The notes: a model not told the origin generated them from the letters alone. A DNA stretch of 27,122 nt from Verrucomicrobiaceae bacterium (GCA_947372405.1 CANBTO010000010.1:1-27122); one strand, 5' to 3'. Numbered from the stretch's first letter, positions 17,859 through 25,597 are shown. Made by a program: numbers and translations.

Positions 17859-19427
17859 GTGCGAAAATCCAGCATTTTAAGGGTGGCGCTTCTATCAGGA
17901 GCGATGGGGTTGACTTCGAGCGCGGTGGAGTTGCCGCGGATGTTCAGTGACCACGGGGTATTGCAACAGGGAGTGATCGTTCCCGTCTGGGGATGGGGCA
18001 GCCCCGGTGAGACTGTCAGTGTGGATTTCGGCGGCCAGAAGGTCGTTGAAAAAGCCAGCCAGAACGGCGAGTGGAGAATCGAACTCAAGAACCTAACAGC
18101 CAACGCGGCCGGTCGCAAGATGACGGTGAGCGGGGACTCGAGTGGCACGATCGAGGTCGCGGACTTGCTGGTTGGTGAAGTCTGGATGGCCTCCGGGCAG
18201 TCTAACATGCAGTGGAAACTCGCCCTAACCGAACGAGCGAAAGAAGACATTCCCGCTGCCAATTTCCCGGGACTCCGGATGTTCTTGTCCGATCGTGTCA
18301 CCGCCGCGACGCCACAGCGCAATGTGGGCGGTTCGTGGCTCGAGACCCATCCCGGGAACGTCGGGAATTTTTCGGCCGTGGGCTATTACTTTGGTCGCAA
18401 GTTGCACCAGGAACTGGGGGTGCCGGTAGGCATCATCTGCACGGCCTGGGGAGGTCGTCCATCCGAGGCATTCACCAGTCGTGAGGGCTTGTCAACGACG
18501 CCGGAAGGAAAGTCGCTGGTGGACCAACTTGATGCCGAGATGAAGAATTTTGATCCGGAGAAGGTCAAGGCCGACTACGAGGCGGCGCTGGCCGCATGGG
18601 AAAAGAAGGCGGCCGAGAGCAACGAATCGAACAAGACCTCGGAGAAAAATCAGGGAATGCCCCGCCGACCGCGTCAGCAGGTTTCACCGGCGCTGGACTC
18701 CGGCAATCCCGCAGCGATTTACAACGGCATGATTCATCCTTGGGTGGGCTACGCGCTCAAAGGCGCAATTTGGTATCAAGGGGAATCCAACGCCAGCCGG
18801 GCGAAACAATATGAGACGATCTTTCCACAGTTGATTCTGGACTGGCGCCGGCTCTGGAAGAAAGAGATGCCTTTCTACTTCGTACAGTTGGCGAACTTCA
18901 AACAACCAAGCACTGAGCCGGGTATTCCGGACGAATGGGCTGAGTTGCAGAATGCCCAGCGCCTGGCCCTTGCCCTGCCAAAAACCGGCATGGCGGTGAT
19001 CAATGACATCGGCACGCCCGACAATATCCATCCACCTAACAAACTGGATGTAGGGAATCGCCTTGCCCGCTGGGCACTGGCCAAGGAATACGGTAAGACC
19101 GGCATCGTCATCTCCGGACCGCTTTACAAGAGTGCAAAGATTCAGGGGAACTCGGTAAGGATCGAGTTTGCACATGCACAGGGGCTCAAGAGCCGTGACG
19201 GCGGCCCGCTCAAGCGCTTCGAGATCGCCGGGGCGGACGAGAAATGGTTTTGGGCCGAGGCTAACATCGAAAGCGAGGCCGTGGTGGTTTCCAGCAAGGA
19301 GGTGCCGCAGCCGGTGGCGGTGCGCTATGCGTGGGCCGCGAATCCCGAGGGCGCGAATCTGGTGAATGGCGAGGGTTTGCCAGCGTCGCTCTTCCGCACC
19401 GATGACTGGAAGCTGAGCACGAAATGA
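17817..19427 (+). CDS. Sialate O-acetylesterase (SASA family), secreted
   Basis: 536 residues from ATG 17817. A GTG at 17859 preceded by GGGGG would give a more standard signal peptide (RKSSILRVALLSGAMG...), so the true start is uncertain. An N-terminal jelly-roll region (DHGVLQQGVIVPVWGWGSPG) is followed by the catalytic SGNH-like domain: GQSNM at 127-131 with nucleophile Ser129, WYQGESN at 319-325, and the Asp/His loop DIGTPDNIHP at 397-406 with probable catalytic His405. A charged insertion lies at about 240-295, as often in planctomycete/verrucomicrobial members. The enzyme should remove O-acetyl groups from sialic acids or other acetylated glycans outside the cytoplasm. It is followed after 39 bases by a beta-helix gene on the same strand, suggesting a shared glycan target. 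Confidence 0.93.
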   Translation: MFFEITVEFTRRPGVRKSSILRVALLSGAMGLTSSAVELPRMFSDHGVLQQGVIVPVWGWGSPGETVSVDFGGQKVVEKASQNGEWRIELKNLTANAAGRKMTVSGDSSGTIEVADLLVGEVWMASGQSNMQWKLALTERAKEDIPAANFPGLRMFLSDRVTAATPQRNVGGSWLETHPGNVGNFSAVGYYFGRKLHQELGVPVGIICTAWGGRPSEAFTSREGLSTTPEGKSLVDQLDAEMKNFDPEKVKADYEAALAAWEKKAAESNESNKTSEKNQGMPRRPRQQVSPALDSGNPAAIYNGMIHPWVGYALKGAIWYQGESNASRAKQYETIFPQLILDWRRLWKKEMPFYFVQLANFKQPSTEPGIPDEWAELQNAQRLALALPKTGMAVINDIGTPDNIHPPNKLDVGNRLARWALAKEYGKTGIVISGPLYKSAKIQGNSVRIEFAHAQGLKSRDGGPLKRFEIAGADEKWFWAEANIESEAVVVSSKEVPQPVAVRYAWAANPEGANLVNGEGLPASLFRTDDWKLSTK

Positions 19428-19466
19428 AAGAAAATACTTTCCAAATCCAAGACACCAGCCCATGCC

Positions 19467-21593
19467 ATGATGAATCGCCTGCTCTTAGGCGTTGCTTTGC
19501 TCCTTGCGCGACCCGCCTTCGCCGTTACGGAATTTTTTGTCGCCCCCAACGGCCGTGACGCCGATGCGGGAACCCAGGTGAAACCATTCGCCACGTTGGA
19601 ACGCGCACGCGATGCGATGCGAAAAATCAAGGCGGAGGACCAATGGCCAAAAGGCGGAGCCACCATCTTCCTGCGCGGCGGCGACTACGTTCGCACCAAC
19701 GCCCTTGAACTCATGGCCGCCGACTCCGGCACTGCGGAATCGCCGCTGGTCTGGCGTGCTTACAAGAACGAGACCGCGCGCTTGCTGGGCGGGCGCACTC
19801 TGAAGGACTTCGCGCCGGTCGCCGATGCGAAGGTGCTGGCGCGATTCGATGAGCGGGCGCGTGCACACATCCGGCAGGTGAATCTCCGCACCCTCGGCAT
19901 CGCGGATTTCGGGGAGCTGAAATCGCGCGGGTTTAGCCGGGCGGTCGTGCCGGCGCATGGTGAGTTGTTTTTCAACCACCGTCCCATGACGCTCGCCCGC
20001 TGGCCAAACGTGGGGGAGTTTTCAAAGATCGCGGGCTATCCCGCCGCTTCCGATCACGTGGATGAACACGGCGGCAACGTCGGCCAATTGCCCGGCGGCT
20101 TTCACTACGCGGGCGACCGGCCCCAGCGCTGGCAGGACGTCAGCGAACTCTGGGTGCACGGCTATTGGTCTTACGATTGGGCCAACACTTACGAGCGGGT
20201 TGCGGCGCTCGATGTCGCGCAACGTCTGGTCAAAACCGCCCCGCCTCTCGGCCTTCAGGGCTTTCGCAAAAACCAGCGGTTCTACTTTCTCAATGTGCTC
20301 GAAGAACTTGATCAGCCGGGAGAATGGTTTCTCGATCACCAGTCCGGCATCCTCTACTACTGGCCGCCGGACAGAGCGGCGCAGGAGACCGTCTTCTCCC
20401 TGCTCGAACAACCGCTGCTCCAGCTCAAGGACGTTTCCCACGTCACCTTTCGCGGACTGATCTTCGAGGCCACCCGCGGAAACGCCGTCGAAATCCGTGG
20501 TGGCGCGGGCAATCGCATCGCGGGTTGCCTCATCCGCAATGTCGGCAACACCGGCGTGGTGATCGCGGGCGGCACAGATCATGGCGTGGTGAACTGTGAC
20601 GTGTCAGATACCGGCGATGGCGGAGTGTCTTTGACGGGAGGCGACCGCCAGACGCTCGCGCCGGGCGGGCATTTCGTGGAGAACTGCCACTTCCAACGCA
20701 TCGGGCGTTGGTCCAAGTGCTACGTGCCGGCGGTGGCCATGACGGGCGTCGGGCTGCGGGCTTCGCACAATCTCATCCACGATCTCCCGCACTGCGCAAT
20801 TCTTTTCTGGGGCAACGATCATCTGATGGAGTTCAACGAGATTCATCACATCGCACTGGAGACCGGCGACGTCGGGGCGATCTACACCGGCCGGGACTAC
20901 ACCTTTCGCGGGAACCAAATCCGCCATAATTTCATTCATCACACCGGCGGTGTTGGCATGGGTTCGATGGGTGTCTACATGGACGACTGCGTGAGCGGCA
21001 CGGAAGTTTTCGGCAACATCTTCTACCAGGTTCATCGGGCCATGTTCATCGGTGGCGGGCGCGATCATCGGGTGGCGAACAACCTCTTCGTGGACTGCGA
21101 CCCTGCGGTGCGCGTGGATGGGCGCGGTCTCAGCCCGTCGCCGGTCTGGCACAATATGGTGGGCGAAACGATGCGCCGGCGGCTCGCCGATGTGCCTCTG
21201 GCCTTGTATCGCCAGCGCTACCCGGAGATGAAGTCCCTCGACCGCCACTACGGACCACCTGAAGGCCCGGCGATCACCGGCAAGGATTTCAAAGGTATTC
21301 CGCCGGATGATAACATGATCGAACGCAATGTATGTGTCGGCAAATGGATGGATGTCGCATGGCAAGCAACCGAGAACATGCTGCGACTCGATAGTAATCT
21401 TACCAACGCCGGATCAAGTCTCGTGGAGCCACCCAATGACCAGTCGTCGGCCAAAGACTTTGTGTTAACGAAGGATTCACCGGCGTGGGCGCTGGGCTTC
21501 CAACGCATACCCGTCGAGCAAATCGGCCTGCGGGAAGATGAGTTGCGGCGCGGAGTGAGACGCCTTTCCTCCGCTTCCACGACAAAGAATTGA
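19467..21593 (+). CDS. Secreted right-handed beta-helix protein, possibly GH141-like
   Basis: 708 residues. Signal peptide at 1-19 (ending in PAFA). It begins with the APNGRDADAGTQVKPFATL motif typical of exported polysaccharide-active beta-helix proteins, then an accessory beta domain including FFNHRPMTLARWPN, HGYWSYDWAN and LDQPGEWFLDHQSGILYYW. Repeated beta-helix turns follow at about 320-560 (GNAVEIRGGAGNRIAGCLIRN, AGGTDHGVVNCDVSD). This arrangement resembles GH141 fucosidase/xylanase-type proteins, but I cannot confirm the catalytic residues, so the enzyme class is tentative. No Shine-Dalgarno is seen before the ATG-ATG start at 19467/19470; translation may depend on the esterase gene 39 bases upstream. 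The gene is GC-rich and lacks the CTAAC/GTTAG words frequent in the neighbouring genes. Confidence 0.85.
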   Translation: MMNRLLLGVALLLARPAFAVTEFFVAPNGRDADAGTQVKPFATLERARDAMRKIKAEDQWPKGGATIFLRGGDYVRTNALELMAADSGTAESPLVWRAYKNETARLLGGRTLKDFAPVADAKVLARFDERARAHIRQVNLRTLGIADFGELKSRGFSRAVVPAHGELFFNHRPMTLARWPNVGEFSKIAGYPAASDHVDEHGGNVGQLPGGFHYAGDRPQRWQDVSELWVHGYWSYDWANTYERVAALDVAQRLVKTAPPLGLQGFRKNQRFYFLNVLEELDQPGEWFLDHQSGILYYWPPDRAAQETVFSLLEQPLLQLKDVSHVTFRGLIFEATRGNAVEIRGGAGNRIAGCLIRNVGNTGVVIAGGTDHGVVNCDVSDTGDGGVSLTGGDRQTLAPGGHFVENCHFQRIGRWSKCYVPAVAMTGVGLRASHNLIHDLPHCAILFWGNDHLMEFNEIHHIALETGDVGAIYTGRDYTFRGNQIRHNFIHHTGGVGMGSMGVYMDDCVSGTEVFGNIFYQVHRAMFIGGGRDHRVANNLFVDCDPAVRVDGRGLSPSPVWHNMVGETMRRRLADVPLALYRQRYPEMKSLDRHYGPPEGPAITGKDFKGIPPDDNMIERNVCVGKWMDVAWQATENMLRLDSNLTNAGSSLVEPPNDQSSAKDFVLTKDSPAWALGFQRIPVEQIGLREDELRRGVRRLSSASTTKN

Positions 21594-21672
21594 TGCCGGC
21601 AAACTGATGCACGATGAACCTGATGATCTAACACTGGGTCATTGATACTTGTTCCCTCACTGTCTTTTTAAT

Positions 21673-22330
21673 TCAGTTTCCCCGCGCCCGCACATAGGAC
21701 CCGGACGACTGGTGCGGCGTGATCGGCCAATTGTCGGAGCGGAACGGGAAGGCGGGCAACTCGCGGTCATTCATCAGTCCGCCCACGGGCAGGTTGGACG
21801 AGGCGTAACGGACGGCAACCGGGTTTGGGACCTTCTCACTCTATACAACAAGCTGAACGCGCCTGTCCTTGGACTGGGCAATGCGGGCATGTTCGTTGTG
21901 AAAGACCTTATCCTCTCCAGCCACGGCGAATCCGAGCTCGGTGTCCTTGTCGAGCCGCAGACCTTGATCGCTTCCTTGCTTGAAGGTGACAATCGCCTGG
22001 CCACCAACGAACTCAGTGGCATCGTAAACCGGACCGTGCCACTCAAGAGGTTCGTTGGACCCGGCCCGTTTGGCGCCATAGACCTCCGCCAAGGCCCAGC
22101 GGGCCGAGCGTTCGCCGACAGGCAGTTTGTTGGCCGGGTGGATGTTGCCGGCGGAGTTCGTGTCGAAGGTGACAGCGAGTCCGGTGTGAGGAGTGCTTTG
22201 CCAGACGTCGAACTGAACCTCCCGGACGATGTTGCAGTGGTGGTTCGTATCATACTCCATCGACCGGCGGTTGCTCCATCCGGCGATCTGGATGATACCG
22301 AAGGGCATGTCCGGATCGCCGAACGCGGCG
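21673..22330 (-). pseudogene. Sialate O-acetylesterase C-terminal remnant with nonsense codon
   Basis: The minus strand encodes FGDPDMPFGIIQIAGW, then NHHCNIVREVQF, HTGLAVTFDTNSAGNIHPAN (with the catalytic-type His) and ERSARWALAEVY, all hallmarks of a sialate O-acetylesterase C-terminal half. The frame reaches TAG at 21843-21841 and continues in the same frame as SEKVPNPVAVRYASSNLPVG to a TGA at 21675-21673. In homologs a Trp is common just before SEKVPNPVAVRYA, so TGG to TAG is the likely lesion. The N-terminal half with the GQSNM nucleophile is absent; at about 22330 it joins an oxidoreductase fragment. It belongs to a subfamily different from the intact esterase at 17817. It cannot make an active enzyme. 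Confidence 0.8.
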
Positions 22331-22847
22331 CGCCTTCGGAGGCGTGGCCCTGATTGCCCATCTGGGTGACGAGCTTCTTCTCGACTGCGATTTTTTGCAA
22401 GGTGCGTGCCTGCCACAACGAATGCACGAGGGGTTTTTCGACAAAAACGTGTTTGCCCATGCTCATGGCCACGTATGCGATGGCGAAGTGGGTGTGATCG
22501 GGCGTGCCGATACCCACGGCATCGATCTTGTCGCCCATTTCGTGGAGCATGATGCGGAAGTCCTTGTAAAACTTCGCCTCCGGAAATTTTGACTTTGCCT
22601 TGCCCCAGCAGTTCGGGTCGCATTCACAGAGGGCGACGACGTTGTTATTCTTGGAGCAACTCATGAGATCCCGCCCGCCCTGGTTGCCGATACCAACCCA
22701 GGCGAGGTTGAGCTTCGCGTTGGCCCCTACCACCGGCTTGGCCAGAATCAGCAATCCACATGCATGCCTTTGTTCGGGTGCGGACAGTCCGGAGAATCGG
22801 GTCGTCTGTGGTTGAGATCGAAGATTCGTGACAAGAGGCATCTTCAT
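22330..22847 (-). pseudogene. Gfo/Idh/MocA family oxidoreductase N-terminal remnant
   Basis: From ATG 22847 (MKMPLVTNLRSQ...) the minus strand encodes a Rossmann dinucleotide-binding half: LNLAWVGIGNQGGRDL, VVALCECDPNCWGKA, DAVGIGTPDHTHFAIA and GKHVFVEKP with the EKP motif of the family, then QMGNQGHASEGA. Homology stops there, at about 22330, and the sequence continues as sialate O-acetylesterase in another frame. The whole substrate-binding half is missing. The N-terminus looks like a damaged Tat signal (TTRFSGLSA... before CGLLILAKP), with only one of the two arginines. The start overlaps the TGA of the upstream remnant as ATGA, a trace of a former operon. Confidence 0.8.
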
Positions 22848-22970
22848 CGTTGGATCACCAAAGGAATCGCCACATTTAAGGTCTCGGTACGCTTTTTGTC
22901 GATCGCGACGGCACAGAACATGACCTCCGGCCGGCCCTTCCGCATCCACAGTTGCGGGCGATCAAGGGCC
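22844..22970 (-). pseudogene. Tail of a GH43-like glycoside hydrolase (remnant)
   Basis: The frame ending at TGA 22846-22844 reads DRPQLWMRKGRPEVMFCA, then VAIDKKRTETLNVAIPL, which resembles the last strands of GH43-like and related secreted glycosidases ('ERPQ-x-W-x-x-G-x-P-x-x-L-F-C-A'). Nothing of such an enzyme can be recognised upstream, where the sequence turns into Arg-rich and repeat-containing material. The assignment rests on a short segment and memory of the family. Confidence 0.35.
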
Positions 22971-23274
22971 CCTACCGCCTGCGGTTTCCTCGCCGCTGGT
23001 AATCCGCGCCGTAAGCGGGGTCGGAAGCGGGGTCGGAAGCGCCGTCCAGCTCCACATCACTTCTCCCAACCGCACCGCTTGCTTTTTCAATGCGGCGCAA
23101 TGCGACCAGCACCTGTGGCCGAGGGTCAAATTGAGCGACGGATATCCTGGCCCCACAAACACCTCGGCGGGATACAGAAGTGATTGATTGTCCTTGGTGC
23201 GCATGATGGACTCCACGATAACCCGGTTCGCTTGGCCATTGAAAATGGCGGCGACGAGGGTTTTCTGAACTTTG
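22971..23274. other. Non-coding / decayed sequence between remnants and MerR-like gene
   Basis: About 300 bases without a credible gene. A short minus-strand frame (23216-22962) exists but has no recognisable start signal or domain and crosses a tandem repeat. A palindromic segment ACCGCCTGCGGT lies at about 22976-22987. The stretch could be a decayed gene or a dispersed repeat element. Confidence 0.5.
23013..23041. repeat. 12-bp tandem direct repeat
   Basis: The unit AAGCGGGGTCGG occurs at 23013-23024 and 23025-23036, and a third copy begins (AAGCG, 23037-23041). It lies inside the decayed segment, 26 bases from the palindrome at 22976-22987. Two and a half units only; not a CRISPR. Confidence 0.85.
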
Positions 23275-23880
23275 TTAGAGATTGCCGCGCAATGCCCGTT
23301 CTAGTCGGCTGAGCAGTTCCCTCACTTCTTTCTCAGAACGCTTCGGCAGTCCGCCGCGAATGTGGAGTTCGACGCCCGGCACCACTTCGATTCGCTTCCA
23401 GGTCTCCGCTCTCACGCTCGTCGTTGCGCGTGCCGACTCCGCAGCCCGCTCCGCTGCCCCGGGCCGGGCAACGAACTCCACGCCTTGCAGAAACATCGTC
23501 CGAGTCTCCTCAGTGCCGCGCCCGACCATCAGTACCACGATCTGGTCGGCCCCCACCCCATCCCACAGGAGTCGCCGGATCAGTAGCGCCTGAACGAAGT
23601 GACGGAACCCATAGACCGCCATCCGGCCGTGCTTCTCAGGAACGTCAATGGCGTGGAGCGTCTGGTAGTGGCGGAGGCTGCGCTCGGTGAATATCCGTCT
23701 TACCCGCCCTACCGAGGACCGCCGCCGGTCCTCTTCGGGCAGGAAATTCATGGCCACCCGGTTGACCCGGTCGAGCAGTTCGTTGATCGAAACACCACCC
23801 TCCCAGTCGGTCTTCGCGGCCTTCTCGAACTCGCGCAATGTTGCGGCGGGCAGGCGGGCGGATGGCATCGGTTGGTTCAC
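23275..23880 (-). CDS. MerR-like DNA-binding regulator
   Basis: 201 residues from GTG 23880; an ATG at 23868 (fifth codon) is an alternative, and neither has a clear Shine-Dalgarno. The centre (about 64-105) has the shape of a MerR winged helix: FTERSLRHYQTLHAIDVPEK, then GRMAVYGFRHFVQALLIRRLL, where the basic 'R-S-L-R-H-Y' helix and 'Y-G-F-R-H' wing match 'R-T-L-R-Y-Y ... Y-R-x-Y' of the family. Before it is an unassigned helical N-terminal part; after it comes an Ala/Arg-rich linker and a C-terminal part with VVPGVELHIRGGLP. No Cys cluster for metal sensing is present. It stands alone on the minus strand, after the tRNA-Lys terminator. Repeats immediately upstream could be its operator. Confidence 0.75.
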   Translation of the reverse strand: MNQPMPSARLPAATLREFEKAAKTDWEGGVSINELLDRVNRVAMNFLPEEDRRRSSVGRVRRIFTERSLRHYQTLHAIDVPEKHGRMAVYGFRHFVQALLIRRLLWDGVGADQIVVLMVGRGTEETRTMFLQGVEFVARPGAAERAAESARATTSVRAETWKRIEVVPGVELHIRGGLPKRSEKEVRELLSRLERALRGNL

Positions 23881-23888
23881 GGCGAAAT

Positions 23889-23909
23889 AGTTGCCAATTC
23901 AGTTGCCAA
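23889..23909. repeat. Paired AGTTGCCAA direct repeat upstream of MerR-like gene
   Basis: AGTTGCCAA occurs at 23889-23897 and 23901-23909, period 12. The pair lies 9-29 bases before the GTG start, where an autoregulatory operator or the translation initiation region would be. Function inferred. Confidence 0.7.
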
Positions 23910-23925
23910 AAATGCACCGTTTTTC

Positions 23926-23960
23926 CGGAATTCGGCGGAATTTGACGGAAGCCGGCGGAA
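23926..23960. repeat. Four CGGAA boxes at exact 10-bp spacing
   Basis: CGGAA occurs at 23926-23930, 23936-23940, 23946-23950 and 23956-23960, so each box sits on the same face of the helix. The intervening five bases differ, so this is not a simple perfect tandem repeat. It lies between the tRNA terminator and the MerR-like gene. Confidence 0.85.
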
Positions 23961-23983
23961 AAGGGACGATGAGCCTGGATACG

Positions 23984-24011
23984 AAAAAGCCCCTGAAATC
24001 AGGGGCTTTTC
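23984..24011 (-). terminator. Rho-independent terminator of tRNA-Lys
   Basis: Inverted repeat AGCCCCTGA / TCAGGGGCT with a very short loop and A/T runs on both sides. Read on the minus strand it follows the tRNA 3' end by about 13 bases and ends in a T-run. It could stop transcription in both directions. Confidence 0.88.
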
Positions 24012-24023
24012 TCGTTTTTAAGG

Positions 24024-24099
<76 letters not shown>

Positions 24100-24235
24100 A
24101 TTTCACTTAGACGCGTGACCGTTGACGGATCGCGACGACGGCGGAGATTTAGCAAGAGTCCGGGAGAGGGCAATCCGAAAATGCTCCACTGACTGCGATT
24201 TCTTCACCATCGGGCACGGGGCCCTTACACCTCGA
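24100..24235. other. Spacer between EF-hand gene and tRNA-Lys
   Basis: 136 bases that must contain the tRNA promoter (minus strand). No clear -35/-10 pair could be chosen by eye. No coding signal seen. Confidence 0.5.
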
Positions 24236-24559
24236 TCACTTGCCCAGACCCAGCATTTTTCCGATCTCGGTCTTGGAGAGCTGACGGTCGTGGTTCAGAT
24301 CATACTGGTCGTATGTCTTTTCCGCAGCGACTTTGTCCGCCTCGCCGTCAAGATACTCGTCCTTCGAGACCTGGCTGTCGTGGTTCTTGTCCTTCTTGTC
24401 GAGATAGGCCTGGATGGCCTTCTGGTCCTTTTCCCGCTCTTCCCTTTCCTTCTTCAGTTTCTGCTGCTGGGGATTGGGCTTGTTGCCACCCCCGTGGCCT
24501 TTAGCCTCAACGGCGCTGATAAGGGAGAGAGAGAGGGCTGCGATCAAGAGTTGTTTCAT
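24236..24559 (-). CDS. Small secreted EF-hand calcium-binding protein
   Basis: 107 residues from ATG 24559, chosen because a signal peptide starts there (MKQLLIAALSLSLISAVEA); the frame is open 19 codons further up without a signal sequence. After a Gly/His patch and a strongly charged helical stretch (KKEREEREKDQK) come two EF-hand loops: DKNHDSQVSKDE and DLNHDRQLSKTE, each with acidic or oxygen ligands at positions 1, 3, 5, 9 and Glu at 12. Small exported EF-hand proteins are abundant in Verrucomicrobia and Planctomycetes; role unknown, calcium binding outside the cytoplasm likely. No strong Shine-Dalgarno; the leader is A-rich. A second probable EF-hand gene is cut by the right edge of the window. 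Confidence 0.88.
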   Translation of the reverse strand: MKQLLIAALSLSLISAVEAKGHGGGNKPNPQQQKLKKEREEREKDQKAIQAYLDKKDKNHDSQVSKDEYLDGEADKVAAEKTYDQYDLNHDRQLSKTEIGKMLGLGK

Positions 24560-24718
24560 GATAGTGTTTGTTTGGTTTTTTGAGTTGCCGTGAAAATAGA
24601 CTGGCAACCGAATCACCGCATTCGAAGAAAGCTTTCAGATCAATGAAAAAATCCAAATTCCCCGTGTGGGGGTGGATTTCAAGAAAAGGAAACGACGCCG
24701 CACGCGGCCAGACACCGC

Positions 24719-25546
24719 TTATTTCACCGGGCGGCCATAGCCCGCCAGCGGCTTTCCTTGGTCATCAAGCTTGCCGGCCGCCCACAGGACGCCACGGGTG
24801 ACCAGATCCAGATAGCGCGCGTCGCTCACCGTGACGTTGTTGTGGCCGATGGTGGTGCTGAAGACCCGCGTCTTCTTGTCGCCATAGGTGTTGGTCCAGA
24901 CGACGACGAACTCGGAGCTTTCCTGCTTGCCGGAGGCGAGAGGCTTGGCGTTGTCGAAAAGACGGACGTTATTGTAGAGTTCCTCGTTGCCGGTGGTCCA
25001 GTTCTCGAAACCACGGGTAATGGAGTGTTCGCGATCGGTATAGGTGATGGCGATCGGCTTCTGGGCGCCATGGCCGCTGGACTGGAGGCCGAGGTATTCA
25101 AACCAGAGCGAGCCGGCGGTGCCGAGGGTTTCCACCTTCTTCTTGAAATCGCCGGTGCGGTAGCTGTGCATGGCGCAGTGGAGATTGACGCCCGGGATGC
25201 CATCCACGTGAGGCTTCAGAACGCCGCGCACCACGGCCTCGTCCTTGATGTCCGCGGCGCACTCGTCATGGATGACGAGGTCGTAGCCGTTGGCGTAATC
25301 GGGATTGCCATAGATCGGAAATTGCGGGTGCGTGTTGCTGTCAGCGACGTGTATCTGGTCCACGACGGCATTGGCGCGCTCCTCGATGCCTTTCTTGAGG
25401 ATGTCTTTCTGGGTGGCGTAGTCATGGCAGCAACCACCGGTGAGCAGCAGGATCTTCAGGGGTTTCGGCGCGGTCTCGGCCATGGCAGGCAGGGCGGCGA
25501 GAAGAAGCAAAGTGGATGCCAGGGAAATACGGTAGCGGGCTTTCAT
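24719..25546 (-). CDS. Secreted ThuA-domain protein
   Basis: 275 residues. Signal peptide to about residue 23 (ALPAMA). The ThuA fold follows immediately: KILLLTGGCCHDYATQK near residues 31-47, then YDLVIHDECAADI, GVNLHCAMHSYR and RVFSTTIGHNN near the end, a flavodoxin-/GATase-like alpha/beta domain. ThuA-like proteins are linked to trehalose or other sugar use, but most exported versions in Planctomycetes/Verrucomicrobia have no proven reaction. It stands 51 bases after the helicase stop and 159 bases before the EF-hand start, so it may be a single unit. Start at ATG 25546 with only a weak ribosome binding site. Confidence 0.92.
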   Translation of the reverse strand: MKARYRISLASTLLLLAALPAMAETAPKPLKILLLTGGCCHDYATQKDILKKGIEERANAVVDQIHVADSNTHPQFPIYGNPDYANGYDLVIHDECAADIKDEAVVRGVLKPHVDGIPGVNLHCAMHSYRTGDFKKKVETLGTAGSLWFEYLGLQSSGHGAQKPIAITYTDREHSITRGFENWTTGNEELYNNVRLFDNAKPLASGKQESSEFVVVWTNTYGDKKTRVFSTTIGHNNVTVSDARYLDLVTRGVLWAAGKLDDQGKPLAGYGRPVK

Positions 25547-25597
25547 GGTGTTGAATTACGGATGGATGGAATCATGGATACAGGCAAATTGGCGGAA

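Noticed and set aside
21649..22353. Plus-strand open frame of 234 codons over the esterase remnant
   Set aside because: The minus strand carries sialate esterase homology; the plus reading has no domain and no ribosome binding site.
23013..23041. Direct repeats as a CRISPR array
   Set aside because: Units are only 12 bp, contiguous, without spacers, and no cas gene is near.
22962..23216. Short minus-strand frame as a small gene
   Set aside because: No ribosome binding site and no domain; it runs through the 12-bp tandem repeat. Treated as decayed sequence.
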